Positions 35,239-43,495 of a stretch of DNA of 44,227 nt are shown here, piece after piece. The DNA is taken from positions 1-44,227 of the forward strand of contig JANMDU010000091.1 of the NCBI GenBank assembly GCA_031376455.1. Direction: 5' to 3'. Numbering within the stretch: the stretch's first letter is position 1; every line of letters starts with the position of its first letter. The notes under the pieces are model-generated. The model ran no database searches and was not told where the DNA came from. It was given only the letters and a program-made list of their open reading frames with translations. The stretch comes from JANMDU01 sp031376455 (GTDB taxonomy: Bacteria > Pseudomonadota > Gammaproteobacteria > Burkholderiales > Burkholderiaceae_C). Position numbers and translations under genes: made by a program.

Positions 35239-36753
35239 ATGGCGGGTTTGCGCAGCCGCTTGCTGGTGATGCTGCTTGTGCCCTTGGTGATCTTGCTGTG
35301 CATCAGCGCATGGCTGGATTTTCGGGCTGCAGGCACAGCGGCGATTCAGCAAGATTTGAATATGCAGCGCCTCTCGCCTCTCTTGGCGAGCTCAATCGTG
35401 GCCGAAGGCGCCAAGCCAGATGATCCGCCCATCGTCTTGCTCTCGCCTGCGATTGAAGATTTCATCAAAGAGCGCGCTGGTTTAGCGCAATGGGGTGCGG
35501 CGACGTTGGATGGTCGCATCATCATCGGCCCGAGTTGGTTGACCACGCCCACGCCGGCCACAAGCGAGCCAGAATTTCATAGCGAGGAATCCGGCGGTAC
35601 GACCTATCGCATCATGGCTCAGCGCGCGGACACAGCGGCTGGCGAGATGGTCTTGCTGCTGGCTGATGGCTCCGATGCGCGTCAAAGCTGGCTGCGCTCA
35701 CTGCTGCTTAAAGTCTTGCTGCCCAATGCACTGCTGATTGCGGCCGTGATTTTTGCGGTCAGCTGGGCCGTTGCGCGCGCGCTCAAGCCTTTGACCGACA
35801 TCACCCGCGCTGTCGAGCAGCGCTCACCGCGCGATTTGACAGAGCTGGACGCACTGCATTCACCTTCGGAAGTGCGCCCCCTCGTGCAATCGCTGAACCG
35901 CCTGTTTGGATTGGTGAATGCGCAGAGTGAATCACAGCGCCGCTTTATCGCCGATGCGGCACACCAGTTGCGCACGCCACTTGCGGGCCTGCAAGCGCAG
36001 GTGGAGGCATGGGTGCAGTCTGCGCAAAGCGCGCATGTTGATATTTACAAAGAAAATAACCCTCTAGCTGTCATGAAACCTGCGCAGGGCGCTATTACTT
36101 TGGGAGCTAATGAGTTGATTCGCCTGCGCGATGCCACGCGCCGCACCTCGCAGCTGGCGACACAACTTCTCGCACTGTCACGCGCAGATGCACATGCTGG
36201 CGGCCATGCAGCCATGCACAGCGTCGATTTGGCGCAGCTGTGCGCTGATGTGCTGGAGCAACATTTAGACAGCGCCATGCAACGCGGCATTGATCTGGGT
36301 TTGGAGATCAATCACAGCGCGCCGCTGATCGTCCAAGGCCACGAATGGCTGCTGCGTGAGCTGCTCTCTAACTTGTGCGACAACGCCATTCGCTACACCG
36401 CTGCAGCCTATCGCAATGCGGGCAATGCGGGCAATGCGGGCAATGCGGGTACTGTGGGCACTGCACAAGTGACTTTGATTTCAAAGCCCTACAGTCATGG
36501 TTTTGTGCTTCAAGTGCGTGACAACGGAGCGGGCATTGCGCAGGGCGAGCGAGACAAAGTTTTACAGCGTTTTTATCGTATTCAAGGCACACAAGGCGAA
36601 GGCAATGGCTTGGGGCTATCGATTGCCCAAGAAATTGCCAAACTGCACGGCACAAACTTGGTTTTAGCAGACGCTCAAGCCACGATTGCGGGTGATCCAC
36701 GCGGCTTGCTGGTGAGTGTTTACCTGCATGCTGCGCGAGAATCAGCGCCATAA
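35239..36753 (+). CDS. Membrane sensor histidine kinase (TctE-like)
   Basis: The best start is ATG 35239 with AGAAGG 7 nt upstream (504 residues); ATG 35179 and TTG 35164 are also open in frame. Membrane segments at about 7-25 and 160-180 bracket a periplasmic sensor. Then come the H-box (ADAAHQLRTPLAG, H242), N-box (ELLSNLCDNAIRYT), DNGAGIA and GEGNGLGLSIA. Two insertions are visible. An R1 copy encodes residues 274-291 just after the dimerisation helix, and a NAG tripeptide repeat sits at 393-404 after the N-box. TctE-like kinases often sense carboxylates, but that is a guess. Confidence 0.88.
   Translation: MAGLRSRLLVMLLVPLVILLCISAWLDFRAAGTAAIQQDLNMQRLSPLLASSIVAEGAKPDDPPIVLLSPAIEDFIKERAGLAQWGAATLDGRIIIGPSWLTTPTPATSEPEFHSEESGGTTYRIMAQRADTAAGEMVLLLADGSDARQSWLRSLLLKVLLPNALLIAAVIFAVSWAVARALKPLTDITRAVEQRSPRDLTELDALHSPSEVRPLVQSLNRLFGLVNAQSESQRRFIADAAHQLRTPLAGLQAQVEAWVQSAQSAHVDIYKENNPLAVMKPAQGAITLGANELIRLRDATRRTSQLATQLLALSRADAHAGGHAAMHSVDLAQLCADVLEQHLDSAMQRGIDLGLEINHSAPLIVQGHEWLLRELLSNLCDNAIRYTAAAYRNAGNAGNAGNAGTVGTAQVTLISKPYSHGFVLQVRDNGAGIAQGERDKVLQRFYRIQGTQGEGNGLGLSIAQEIAKLHGTNLVLADAQATIAGDPRGLLVSVYLHAARESAP
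36060..36110 (-). repeat. R1 repeat copy (diverged) inside the histidine kinase
   Basis: CTCTAGCTGTCATGAAACC, TGCGCAGGGCGCTATTACTT and TGGGAGCTAA follow the reverse R1 layout. It encodes LAVMKPAQGAITLGAN in the same frame as the boxA, boxC, metG and anmK copies. Confidence 0.68.
36415..36459. repeat. 9-bp tandem repeat in the histidine kinase
   Basis: Four AATGCGGGC units (the last ends in T) and one degenerate ACTGTGGGC unit. They encode NAG-NAG-NAG-NAG-TVG in the loop between the N-box and the G1 box of the ATP-binding domain. Confidence 0.93.
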
Positions 36754-36783
36754 ACTGACATTAAGCTGTGCGAAAATGTTTTT

Positions 36784-37419
36784 ATGTCACAAGCTGAAAA
36801 CACAGAAAATCATACTGCATCGAATAGCGAATTCGCCGAGAAACGCAAGCGCCCCAAGCCTGGCGAGAGACGTGTTCAAATTTTGCAAACCTTGGCCAGC
36901 ATGCTTGAGCGTCCTGGCGCTGAGCGCGTAACGACCGCCGCTCTGGCTGCCAAGCTCGATGTATCAGAAGCTGCGTTGTATCGCCATTTCGCCAGCAAAG
37001 CGCAAATGTTTGAAGGCTTGATTGAATTCATTGAAAGTTCGGTGCTCGGCCTCGTCAACCAAATTACTGAGCGTGAGCAAAACGCCGGCGTGCGCCTTGG
37101 AAAAATGATCGCCATGTTGCTGCAATTCGGCGAGAAAAATCCTGGCATGTGCCGCGTGATGACAGGCGACGCACTCGTGTTTGAGAACGAGCGCTTGCAA
37201 GAACGCATGAACCAGCTCTTTGACAAGCTGGAGAGCAGCTTCAAGCAAAGCCTGCGTGATTTGGTGGCTGGCAGCGCCACACCCACAGTAGAAGCGCAAG
37301 CCCGCGCTTCGGTGCTCACAGCGTTTTGTATGGGCCGCTTGCAGCGCTATGGCCGCTCTGGCTTTAAGCGCATGCCTACTGAGCATTTAGAGGCTAGTCT
37401 TGCGCAGCTCTTGGGTTAG
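36784..37419 (+). CDS. slmA: Nucleoid occlusion factor SlmA (TetR-like)
   Basis: The 211-residue protein has a TetR-type helix-turn-helix (about 25-75: RVQILQTLASMLE, VTTAALAAKLDVSEAALYRHFASKAQMFEGLIEFIE). The remaining FGEKNPGMCRVMTGDALVFENERL and C-terminal GRLQRYGRSGFKRMPT are SlmA-specific. SlmA binds chromosomal sites and blocks FtsZ assembly over the nucleoid. Argument from family only; no binding sites were looked for. Confidence 0.92.
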   Translation: MSQAENTENHTASNSEFAEKRKRPKPGERRVQILQTLASMLERPGAERVTTAALAAKLDVSEAALYRHFASKAQMFEGLIEFIESSVLGLVNQITEREQNAGVRLGKMIAMLLQFGEKNPGMCRVMTGDALVFENERLQERMNQLFDKLESSFKQSLRDLVAGSATPTVEAQARASVLTAFCMGRLQRYGRSGFKRMPTEHLEASLAQLLG

Positions 37420-37434
37420 ATTCATCACCGTGAT

Positions 37435-37503
37435 GCGCTATTGATTAAGTAGCACTCTGCGCAGGTTCTATGCCGGCTATTGGCACTTTTCACTTAAAAA
37501 TTA
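37435..37503 (+). repeat. R1 repeat copy spanning the start of the PdeM-like gene
   Basis: It reads GCTATTGATTAAGTAGCA, CTCTGCGCAGG, TTCTATGCCGGCTATTGGCA, CTTTTCACTTAAAAATTAG. It is the best-preserved copy and starts 16 bp after the slmA stop. The ATG inside CTATGCCGGC is the start codon of the next gene. Confidence 0.92.
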
Positions 37504-38147
37504 GCTTGGCAGGCAATGTATTGCACCTGCTCCAGAGCGGCGCAATTTATTTGCCTGAGCATGGCGCATTACTGATCGCTGATGCACATTTTGGAAAGGC
37601 AAGCAGCTTCCGCCAACTCGGCGTGCCCGTGCCGAGCGGCACAACGCAAGAGACCTTGAATGACATCTCGCGCGATCTGTCTTCAACGCAGGCCAAGCAT
37701 CTGATTTTCCTCGGTGATTTTCTGCATTCCAAACATGCACATACCGCAGCGACGCAAAATGTACTGACCGCATGGCGAGATCAAAATTCAGCACTCAACA
37801 TCACGCTTGTGCGCGGCAACCACGACAGCAGAGCCGGCGATCCGCCGCCGTCTCTGCGCATCGAAGTGGTCAACGAACCGATGTATGTCGGTGCGTTGGC
37901 GCTGTGCCATCACCCGCAAACCGTGCCCGATCATTACGTGCTTGCAGGCCATCTGCATCCCTGCATCACGCTGCAAGGCAAAGGCCGAGACAGATTGCGC
38001 CTGCCCTGCTTTTGGATGGGCAACGAAGCAGAGCATGCGTGCGGCATCTTGCCCGCCTACGGCAGCTTTACGGGCATGCATCCAATCGAGCGGCGCGAAT
38101 CTGATGCTATTTATGCGATAGCGGGGGATGTGGTTCGGAAGGTTTGA
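37470..38147 (+). CDS. pdeM: PdeM-like metallophosphoesterase (ligase-associated DNA damage response type)
   Basis: The 225-residue calcineurin-like phosphoesterase has metal motifs D38-x-H40 (IADAHFGKA), D83 (LGDFLHS) and N117-H118-D119 (RGNHD), plus GHLHP near the C-terminus. The N-terminal strand SLAGNVLHLLQSGAIYLPEHGALLI agrees with PdeM. The only upstream ATG is the one inside the R1 copy, with GCAGG 4 nt before it. The first 12 residues or so (MPAIGTFHLKIS) are therefore repeat-derived; a TTG at codon 13 is the alternative. The usual partner genes (a DEAD/DEAH helicase and an ATP-dependent DNA ligase) are not in the window. Confidence 0.8.
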   Translation: MPAIGTFHLKISLAGNVLHLLQSGAIYLPEHGALLIADAHFGKASSFRQLGVPVPSGTTQETLNDISRDLSSTQAKHLIFLGDFLHSKHAHTAATQNVLTAWRDQNSALNITLVRGNHDSRAGDPPPSLRIEVVNEPMYVGALALCHHPQTVPDHYVLAGHLHPCITLQGKGRDRLRLPCFWMGNEAEHACGILPAYGSFTGMHPIERRESDAIYAIAGDVVRKV

Positions 38148-38157
38148 GCGCTTGCCA

Positions 38158-38304
38158 GGAGAACGCAAAAGGCGCAAAAATTCGCAAAAGACACAGGGAA
38201 AATACAAGCCGAGTTCAATGAGACAACAACATAATTTTGGGAATTCTCTTTTTGAATTTTCTTTTCTGCGTCTTTTGCGCACTTCCGCGTCTTTTGCGTT
38301 CTCC
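38158..38304. repeat. Long imperfect hairpin H3 between pdeM and priA
   Basis: The left arm starts GGAGAACGCAAAAGGCGCAA and the right arm ends CGCGTCTTTTGCGTTCTCC. The arms are about 47 nt with mismatches and the loop is about 50 nt. The unit is CGCAAAAG instead of the CGCGAAAG of H1. It lies between convergent genes and could act as a bidirectional terminator. Confidence 0.75.
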
Positions 38305-38329
38305 TCTCTCCTCACCCACCAAACAAAAT

Positions 38330-40522
38330 TCAAATCAACAAAGGATCCACATCCACCGCAAAGCGAATCAGCCCCTTGCATTGCGGCAATGTTCGCAGAG
38401 AGCGAAGCTCAGGCAGCCACTGCGATAAGAAATTTTGCAAAGCAGCGCGCGATGTGCTCTCCAGCAGCATCTGCGCCCGCTCCACATCGGCCACGCGCTG
38501 CATGCTCATCGGCACGGGCGGGAAAACCGTAATCTGATCGCCTGCCCATGTCGTCAGGTTATCGCCCGCAGCAACCTGTGCGGCTTGCAAAAACGCAATC
38601 GCAGCGGTTTGCGTCCGCGCTTCGGCTCTGAGCAAGGCTTGGAAGGAAAAGGGCGGCAGCTGTGCCTGCGCGCGCTCTTTCAACTGCTGCGCTGCGAAGC
38701 CCGCTACATCATGCAGACCGAGAAATTTAAACAGCGGATGATCGGGATGGCGGGTTTGCACCCACATTTGCGCGGGAGACGCATTTACTGACGATGCGGC
38801 GTCGCGCCCCGCCCTGCCTGATGCTTGCATCAACAACGCAAACAAGCGCTCGGGCGCTCTGAAATCGCTGGAGAACAACGCGGCATCGGCATCAATGGCC
38901 GCCACCAGCGTGATACGCCGAAAATCGTGGCCTTTGGTGATCATTTGCGTACCGACCAAAATATCGACATCGCCAGAATGCACCTGCGCCAGCTGCGCTT
39001 CGAGCTCGCCTTTGTGTTTTGTCGTGTCGGCATCAATGCGTTGAATACGAATCGGTGTGCCGTCGGGCCGCTTGGCATCCGCGCCATATGCAACGTTAAG
39101 AGCAATCGCCAGTTGCTCCTCAATCTTTTGCGTGCCGCGCCCCACGGGCTGAATATCCATGTTGCCGCATTCAGGGCAGGCGCGAGGAACGCGCTCGGTG
39201 TGGCCGCAATGATGGCAGCGCAGCGTGCCATCGGATTTGTGGAAGACACGATACGCACTGCAATGCGGGCATTCGCATTTCCAGCCACAGGCATCGCAGG
39301 AAAGCACAGGTGCGTAGCCACGTCGATTGAGAAATACCAGCGATTGCTCGCCACGCGCAATGCGCTCTTGCAGCGCTGCAATCAGCTGCGGGGCAAAAAG
39401 CGTGCCGCGTGGAGGCAGGCGCATGTCAGCCAATTTGAGTTTGGGCAATAACGCATTGCCAATGCGAGACGGCATCTCAAGTCTTTGATAGCGACCCGGG
39501 CGATGTGTGCTGTCACTGGCCTGCCAGCTCTCCAGAGATGGCGTGGCCGAGCCGAGCATGACGCGGCATGCGTTGCCATGCTCAGATTCAAGCTTGCCGC
39601 GCATGACGGCCAGATCTCGCGCGGAGTGTCTTGCGCCATCTTGCGCCTTATAGCTCGCGTCATGCTCTTCATCAACGATGATGAGGCGCAAATTTGGCAT
39701 GCTGGCGAAGATACTCATGCGCGTGCCCAAAATGATTCGCGCCGCGCCACTGTGCGCCAGCAGCCAAGATTTCAGGCGCTGCGCAGGCGTCATACCGCTA
39801 TGCAACGTGGCAATCTGCTGATCTGCAAAACGCTCGGTAAAACGCGATTGAAGCTGGGGCGTGAGGTTGATCTCGGGCACCATGATCAAAACTTGCGCCA
39901 TATCGTTTTCTGCCAACACGCGAGAGACGCTGCGCAAATACACCTCCGTTTTGCCGCTGCCTGTGCTGCCAAAGAGCAAGGCGGGTTTTGAGATGGATTC
40001 AGGTGTTTTTTCAGTGAAAAAATGCTCGATAGCCGCCGTTTGTTCTGCGCTGAGTGCGACTGAATTCGTCGCATTTTCTGTCGCAGAATCAACCGCGGCA
40101 TCGGCTGCTTTACCGGATTTCTTCGGCTTCAATCGCTTGGCCATTTGCTGGGCATCAAGTTCACGCAATTGCGGCGGCAACGTGGCCAGCGCGACTTCGC
40201 CTAAAGATCGCTGGTAATAACGCGCTGTAAAAGCGATCAAGGCGCGCCAAGCAGCGTTGAGCGGGGGAATATCGCCCAAGCTGCCTGCGACGGCTTTAAG
40301 TGCGTGTTGCGGCAGCTCCTGAGCCTGCGCATCGCTTGGTTTGGCATCCTCCCAAACAATCCCCAGTACCTCACGCGAGCCCAGTGGCACGCGCACCAGG
40401 CTGCCCGGTGCAAGCCATTGCGCGTGACTGTAGCTGAGCACTTGCGGCAAATTAATGTGTGCCGGGGTGGCCACCGCAATTTGTAAGAGCCAGAAGTTTG
40501 GTGCGTCAGATTTAGCGGCCAT
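38330..40522 (-). CDS. priA: Primosomal replication protein N' (PriA helicase)
   Basis: The 730-residue protein has an N-terminal DNA-binding domain (about 1-110), then the superfamily 2 helicase core: LSAEQTAAIEHF, Walker A GSTGSGKTEVYL, DEEH, GSATPSLESW. A zinc region carries four Cys pairs (CDACGWKCECPHC, CHHC, CPEC), followed by VGTQMITKGHDF and QASGRAGR. PriA reloads the replisome at stalled forks. The linker at about 130-155 is alanine-rich and less conserved. It is downstream of hemE. Confidence 0.95.
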   Translation of the reverse strand: MAAKSDAPNFWLLQIAVATPAHINLPQVLSYSHAQWLAPGSLVRVPLGSREVLGIVWEDAKPSDAQAQELPQHALKAVAGSLGDIPPLNAAWRALIAFTARYYQRSLGEVALATLPPQLRELDAQQMAKRLKPKKSGKAADAAVDSATENATNSVALSAEQTAAIEHFFTEKTPESISKPALLFGSTGSGKTEVYLRSVSRVLAENDMAQVLIMVPEINLTPQLQSRFTERFADQQIATLHSGMTPAQRLKSWLLAHSGAARIILGTRMSIFASMPNLRLIIVDEEHDASYKAQDGARHSARDLAVMRGKLESEHGNACRVMLGSATPSLESWQASDSTHRPGRYQRLEMPSRIGNALLPKLKLADMRLPPRGTLFAPQLIAALQERIARGEQSLVFLNRRGYAPVLSCDACGWKCECPHCSAYRVFHKSDGTLRCHHCGHTERVPRACPECGNMDIQPVGRGTQKIEEQLAIALNVAYGADAKRPDGTPIRIQRIDADTTKHKGELEAQLAQVHSGDVDILVGTQMITKGHDFRRITLVAAIDADAALFSSDFRAPERLFALLMQASGRAGRDAASSVNASPAQMWVQTRHPDHPLFKFLGLHDVAGFAAQQLKERAQAQLPPFSFQALLRAEARTQTAAIAFLQAAQVAAGDNLTTWAGDQITVFPPVPMSMQRVADVERAQMLLESTSRAALQNFLSQWLPELRSLRTLPQCKGLIRFAVDVDPLLI

Positions 40523-40878
40523 TGCTCAGATTAGTCTGCGAAAGATGGGCTAAGTGCTTGATCTGTCATGCTTTTGTCATGTGTTCAAAGGTTCTGTGGA
40601 TAACTTTGTTGATATCTCACCTGCATAGGTTAAAACCCCGCATGAAATAAGGCTTTGCCTAGTTTGCCTCAAAATCAAGCAGCACAGGAAAGTCTATATA
40701 AATCATAGACTTAAGCATGCTACAGAATGCAGAGCGCGGCATCCTTTACAAAGCAGATTATTTTGCACCGCAGCATGGTTTTTGTGTATAAGTGAACGAT
40801 GCTTGGATAGAAAAATCGTACTTTTGTGCTAGCTAGGTGCGAAATAGGGCAAGAAATCAAGAGAAGTTAGCAAACGCT
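40523..40878. other. priA upstream region (356 bp, no gene)
   Basis: No plausible ORF, tRNA or R1/R2 copy is visible. It is more AT-rich than its surroundings and contains one exact DnaA box (40595-40603) and AAGTCTATATAAATCATAGACTTAAG near 40690, given here only as a position: arms AAGTCTAT and ATAGACTT flank ATAAATC. That small inverted repeat could be an operator or a hairpin for priA control. Confidence 0.5.
40595..40603 (-). promoter_or_regulatory. Consensus DnaA box
   Basis: TGTGGATAA is the exact complement of TTATCCACA. A single box about 75 bp upstream of priA; no cluster is seen, so this is not an origin. Confidence 0.5.
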
Positions 40879-42000
40879 TCAGCCAGCACTCAAGCGCATC
40901 GCGCGAGATTGCGTTTTCACGGCACTCACCAAAGCGCTTACATGCTCTGGTGGCGTGAATTGGCTGATGCCATGGCCTAGGTTAAAAATATGCGTTGAGC
41001 CTGCGCCAGCGCCCATATGCGGTGCGCCAAAATCATGCAAGACCTTGCCAACCTCCTTGGCGATGTGCTCAGGCGGCGCAAACAACACGTTTGGATCAAT
41101 ATTACCTTGCAATGCTTTGCCCGTGCCTTCGAGCACGCCTCTGGCATGCGCCAAGCTGCATGTCCAATCCAGCCCGAGCACTTCGCACGGCAAATCACGC
41201 ATGCTGTTGAGCCACAAGCCGCCGCCTTTGGTAAACACGATGCGCGGCACGACATTGCCGTGGCTATCGGTGCGCTTGAGCTGCTGCAAGACGCGCTGGG
41301 TATACGCCAAGCTGAACGCATGAAACGCCGCATGCGAGAGCGCCCCTCCCCAGCTGTCAAAGACCATCACCGCTTGCGCACCCGCGTCAATCTGCGCATT
41401 GAGATACGCCGCTACTGAATCCGCATTAATTGCCAAGATGCGATGCATCAAATCAGGCCGCGCATACATCATGCTCTTAACGAGCCTGAAATCATCACTG
41501 CCGCCGCCCTCGACCATGTAGCAAGCCAGCGTCCATGGGCTACCGGAGAAGCCAATCAAAGGTACGCGCTGCTTGCCGTTTTGCACAAGCGCTTTTCTGA
41601 TGGAAGACACCGCATCAAACACATACTGCAGCTTGGCCATATCGGGCACTTGCAGCGCCGCCACGCCCGCCTCATCGCGCACGGGTTTGGCAAATTTCGG
41701 GCCCTCACCCGTCTCAAAAGACAGCTCCAGCCCCATCGCATCAGGTACGGTAAGAATGTCAGAAAACAAAATCGCAGCATCTAAATCGTAGCGATCCAGC
41801 GGCTGAATTGTCACTTCAGTAGCGTAATCACGGCTCGTGGCCAGCCCCATAAAGCTGCCCGCTTTCGCGCGCGTGGCTTTGTATTCAGGCAAATAGCGCC
41901 CCGCTTGGCGCATGAGCCACATGGGCGTGTGCGGGGTCGCTTGGCCTAAGCAAGCCTGCAGAAATGTTGGATTGTGGAGTTGAGAGAAATCTAAGGTCAT
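40879..42000 (-). CDS. hemE: Uroporphyrinogen decarboxylase
   Basis: I start at ATG 42000 (MTLDFSQLHNPTFLQACLGQ), where family homology begins; the frame extends 26 codons upstream into non-conserved sequence. This gives 373 residues. Signatures are PMWLMRQAGRYLPEY, CYMVEGGGSDDF, MVFDSWGGALS and GNIDPNVLFAP. It decarboxylates uroporphyrinogen III to coproporphyrinogen III in haem synthesis. Two multi-haem cytochrome genes lie just upstream on the same strand. Confidence 0.95.
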   Translation of the reverse strand: MTLDFSQLHNPTFLQACLGQATPHTPMWLMRQAGRYLPEYKATRAKAGSFMGLATSRDYATEVTIQPLDRYDLDAAILFSDILTVPDAMGLELSFETGEGPKFAKPVRDEAGVAALQVPDMAKLQYVFDAVSSIRKALVQNGKQRVPLIGFSGSPWTLACYMVEGGGSDDFRLVKSMMYARPDLMHRILAINADSVAAYLNAQIDAGAQAVMVFDSWGGALSHAAFHAFSLAYTQRVLQQLKRTDSHGNVVPRIVFTKGGGLWLNSMRDLPCEVLGLDWTCSLAHARGVLEGTGKALQGNIDPNVLFAPPEHIAKEVGKVLHDFGAPHMGAGAGSTHIFNLGHGISQFTPPEHVSALVSAVKTQSRAMRLSAG

Positions 42001-42049
42001 TGATAGATTATCCGTGGCATTCGCTTTGCTCCCTATGCAAGCGCGGAAT

Positions 42050-43495
42050 TTATTGCAACACACCACGCCGCTGCGCAATTACTTCCGGGCCGCTCACAGC
42101 ATTGGCTTGGTTGCCCCAACTGCTGCGAATATACGTCGTCACAGCGGCGATATCGTCATCGGTGAGCACATGCACGAAGGGCGGCATGCCGTAGGGACGC
42201 GGATTGCCTGCTGTGGAGGGCGCATAGCCGCCGGCGAGGATGATGCGCACGAGATTGGCGCTGGCTGGCAGACTCACCGCGCGATTGCCCGCCAATGCGG
42301 GAATGAGTAAGGCTTGCCCGCCCTTATCACCGGCATTGGCATCGATCTCACTGACGCCTTGCCCTTCTGCGCCGTGGCAGGTCGCGCAATGCTGGGCATA
42401 CAGCGCAGCGCCTTTAGCCAAGGATTGCGCGGCCGTATGTACCCGTGCTTTTTGCGCTTGCGCTTTTTGCGGCGCGGTGAGCAAAGGCAGGCTTTGCAAA
42501 TAAACCGCTGCGGCATTTAAATCGTCATCGCGCCAATATTGCGTGCTTTTAGCCACAACTTCAGCCATCGGGCCAAGCGCAGAGGCGTTATGCGTCGTGC
42601 CGTTTTTCAAAAATGCCACGATCTGCTCGCGCGGCCAATGCTGCACGCCCGCTTCTTCACGCGCATGCAGCGAAGGCGCATACCCATCTTGCATCGGCAT
42701 GAGCGCGCCGGAGAGCAAGCCATCTGAGCTGGCCGCGCCCAATGCATTGCGCTGCGCGTGGCAGGCGCTGCAATGGCCTAGGCCAGTCACTAGATATTTA
42801 CCACGATCCATTTCATTTTTAGAAGCATTTTTTAAATCTTTTAACTCGGTAGCCGGCGTATCGTCTGCGTTAAGTGCTACGGATTTAGGAGTCATTGACG
42901 CATCAGCCGCAGAGAAAAACAGCACACGCCACACGGCTAAAGCAAGCTGCATGTTGAATGGAAAGGCTAACTCATGCTCTCGGCTGGCCTGCGCAACAGG
43001 CTTGACACCCATCATGAAGTAAGCGTGCAATGCATCGCTATCGGCGCGGCTGATATGCGTGTAATTCGTGTAGGGAAAAGCAGGTGTGAGCAGCTTTCCG
43101 CTGGCGTTGACACCATGTTTCATGGCACGGTAGAAAGCATTCGCACTCCAAGCGCCAATGCCATGCTGCACATCGGGTGTGATGTTGCTGGCAAACACGG
43201 CACCAAACGGCGTGTGGATCGCTTTGCCGCCGGCAAACGGTTCGCCGCCGCGCGCGCTGTGGCAGGCTGCGCAGTTGCCTACTTTTGCCAAATACTCACC
43301 TTGCGCAACTAACTGGTTTTTCTCCGGATTAGTTAGCCCATTTAAGGCTATAGCCGGCGTATCTATTGCGCGATATGCTACTAATTCAGTAGCAATCAAG
43401 GCTGCGAATCCTGTTGCTGAAAAAAGCAAAGCAACGCTTGCCACCATCAAGCAGCGCTTAGCCGCCGAAGCATGTTGCCACAGTGCAAGCGTCAT
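42050..43495 (-). CDS. Membrane-anchored tri-haem c-type cytochrome
   Basis: ATG 43495 overlaps the stop of the upstream gene (ATGA), so I choose it; this gives 481 residues. An N-terminal signal/anchor lies at about 14-33. There are three CxxCH haem motifs: CAACH (75-79), CSACH (242-246) and CATCH in the C-terminal third. The layout resembles the cytochrome subunit of membrane alcohol/aldehyde or gluconate dehydrogenases (GEYLAKVGNCAACHSARGG, FASNITPD, MKHGVNASG). No catalytic dehydrogenase gene is seen. R1 copies encode residues 34-54, before the first haem, and about 204-222, between the first and second domains. Confidence 0.85.
   Translation of the reverse strand: MTLALWQHASAAKRCLMVASVALLFSATGFAALIATELVAYRAIDTPAIALNGLTNPEKNQLVAQGEYLAKVGNCAACHSARGGEPFAGGKAIHTPFGAVFASNITPDVQHGIGAWSANAFYRAMKHGVNASGKLLTPAFPYTNYTHISRADSDALHAYFMMGVKPVAQASREHELAFPFNMQLALAVWRVLFFSAADASMTPKSVALNADDTPATELKDLKNASKNEMDRGKYLVTGLGHCSACHAQRNALGAASSDGLLSGALMPMQDGYAPSLHAREEAGVQHWPREQIVAFLKNGTTHNASALGPMAEVVAKSTQYWRDDDLNAAAVYLQSLPLLTAPQKAQAQKARVHTAAQSLAKGAALYAQHCATCHGAEGQGVSEIDANAGDKGGQALLIPALAGNRAVSLPASANLVRIILAGGYAPSTAGNPRPYGMPPFVHVLTDDDIAAVTTYIRSSWGNQANAVSGPEVIAQRRGVLQ
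42830..42894 (+). repeat. R1 repeat copy 2 inside the tri-haem cytochrome gene
   Basis: On the minus (coding) strand: AAATCCGTAGCACTTAACGC, AGACGATACGCCGGCTACC, then GAGTTAAAAGATTTAAAAA. It is sense-oriented and encodes VALNADDTPATELKDLKN. The plus strand carries the reverse complement. Confidence 0.75.
43341..43398 (-). repeat. R1 repeat copy 1 inside the tri-haem cytochrome gene
   Basis: The plus strand reads TTTAAGGCTATAGCCGGCG, TATCTATTGCGCGATATGC, TACTAATTCAGTAGCAATC. The outer GCTACT/AGTAGC arms are intact. It is sense-oriented in the cytochrome and encodes ELVAYRAIDTPAIALNG. Confidence 0.85.

Noticed and set aside
40040..40100. PriA segment NSVALSAEQTAAIEHF resembles the sense-oriented R1 peptide.
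   Set aside because: LSAEQ..AI is the normal helicase motif of PriA, and the DNA match to R1 is patchy, so I do not count it as a copy.
40595..40603. Replication origin near the DnaA box.
   Set aside because: Only one box, with no cluster, AT-rich unwinding repeats or dnaA/dnaN nearby.
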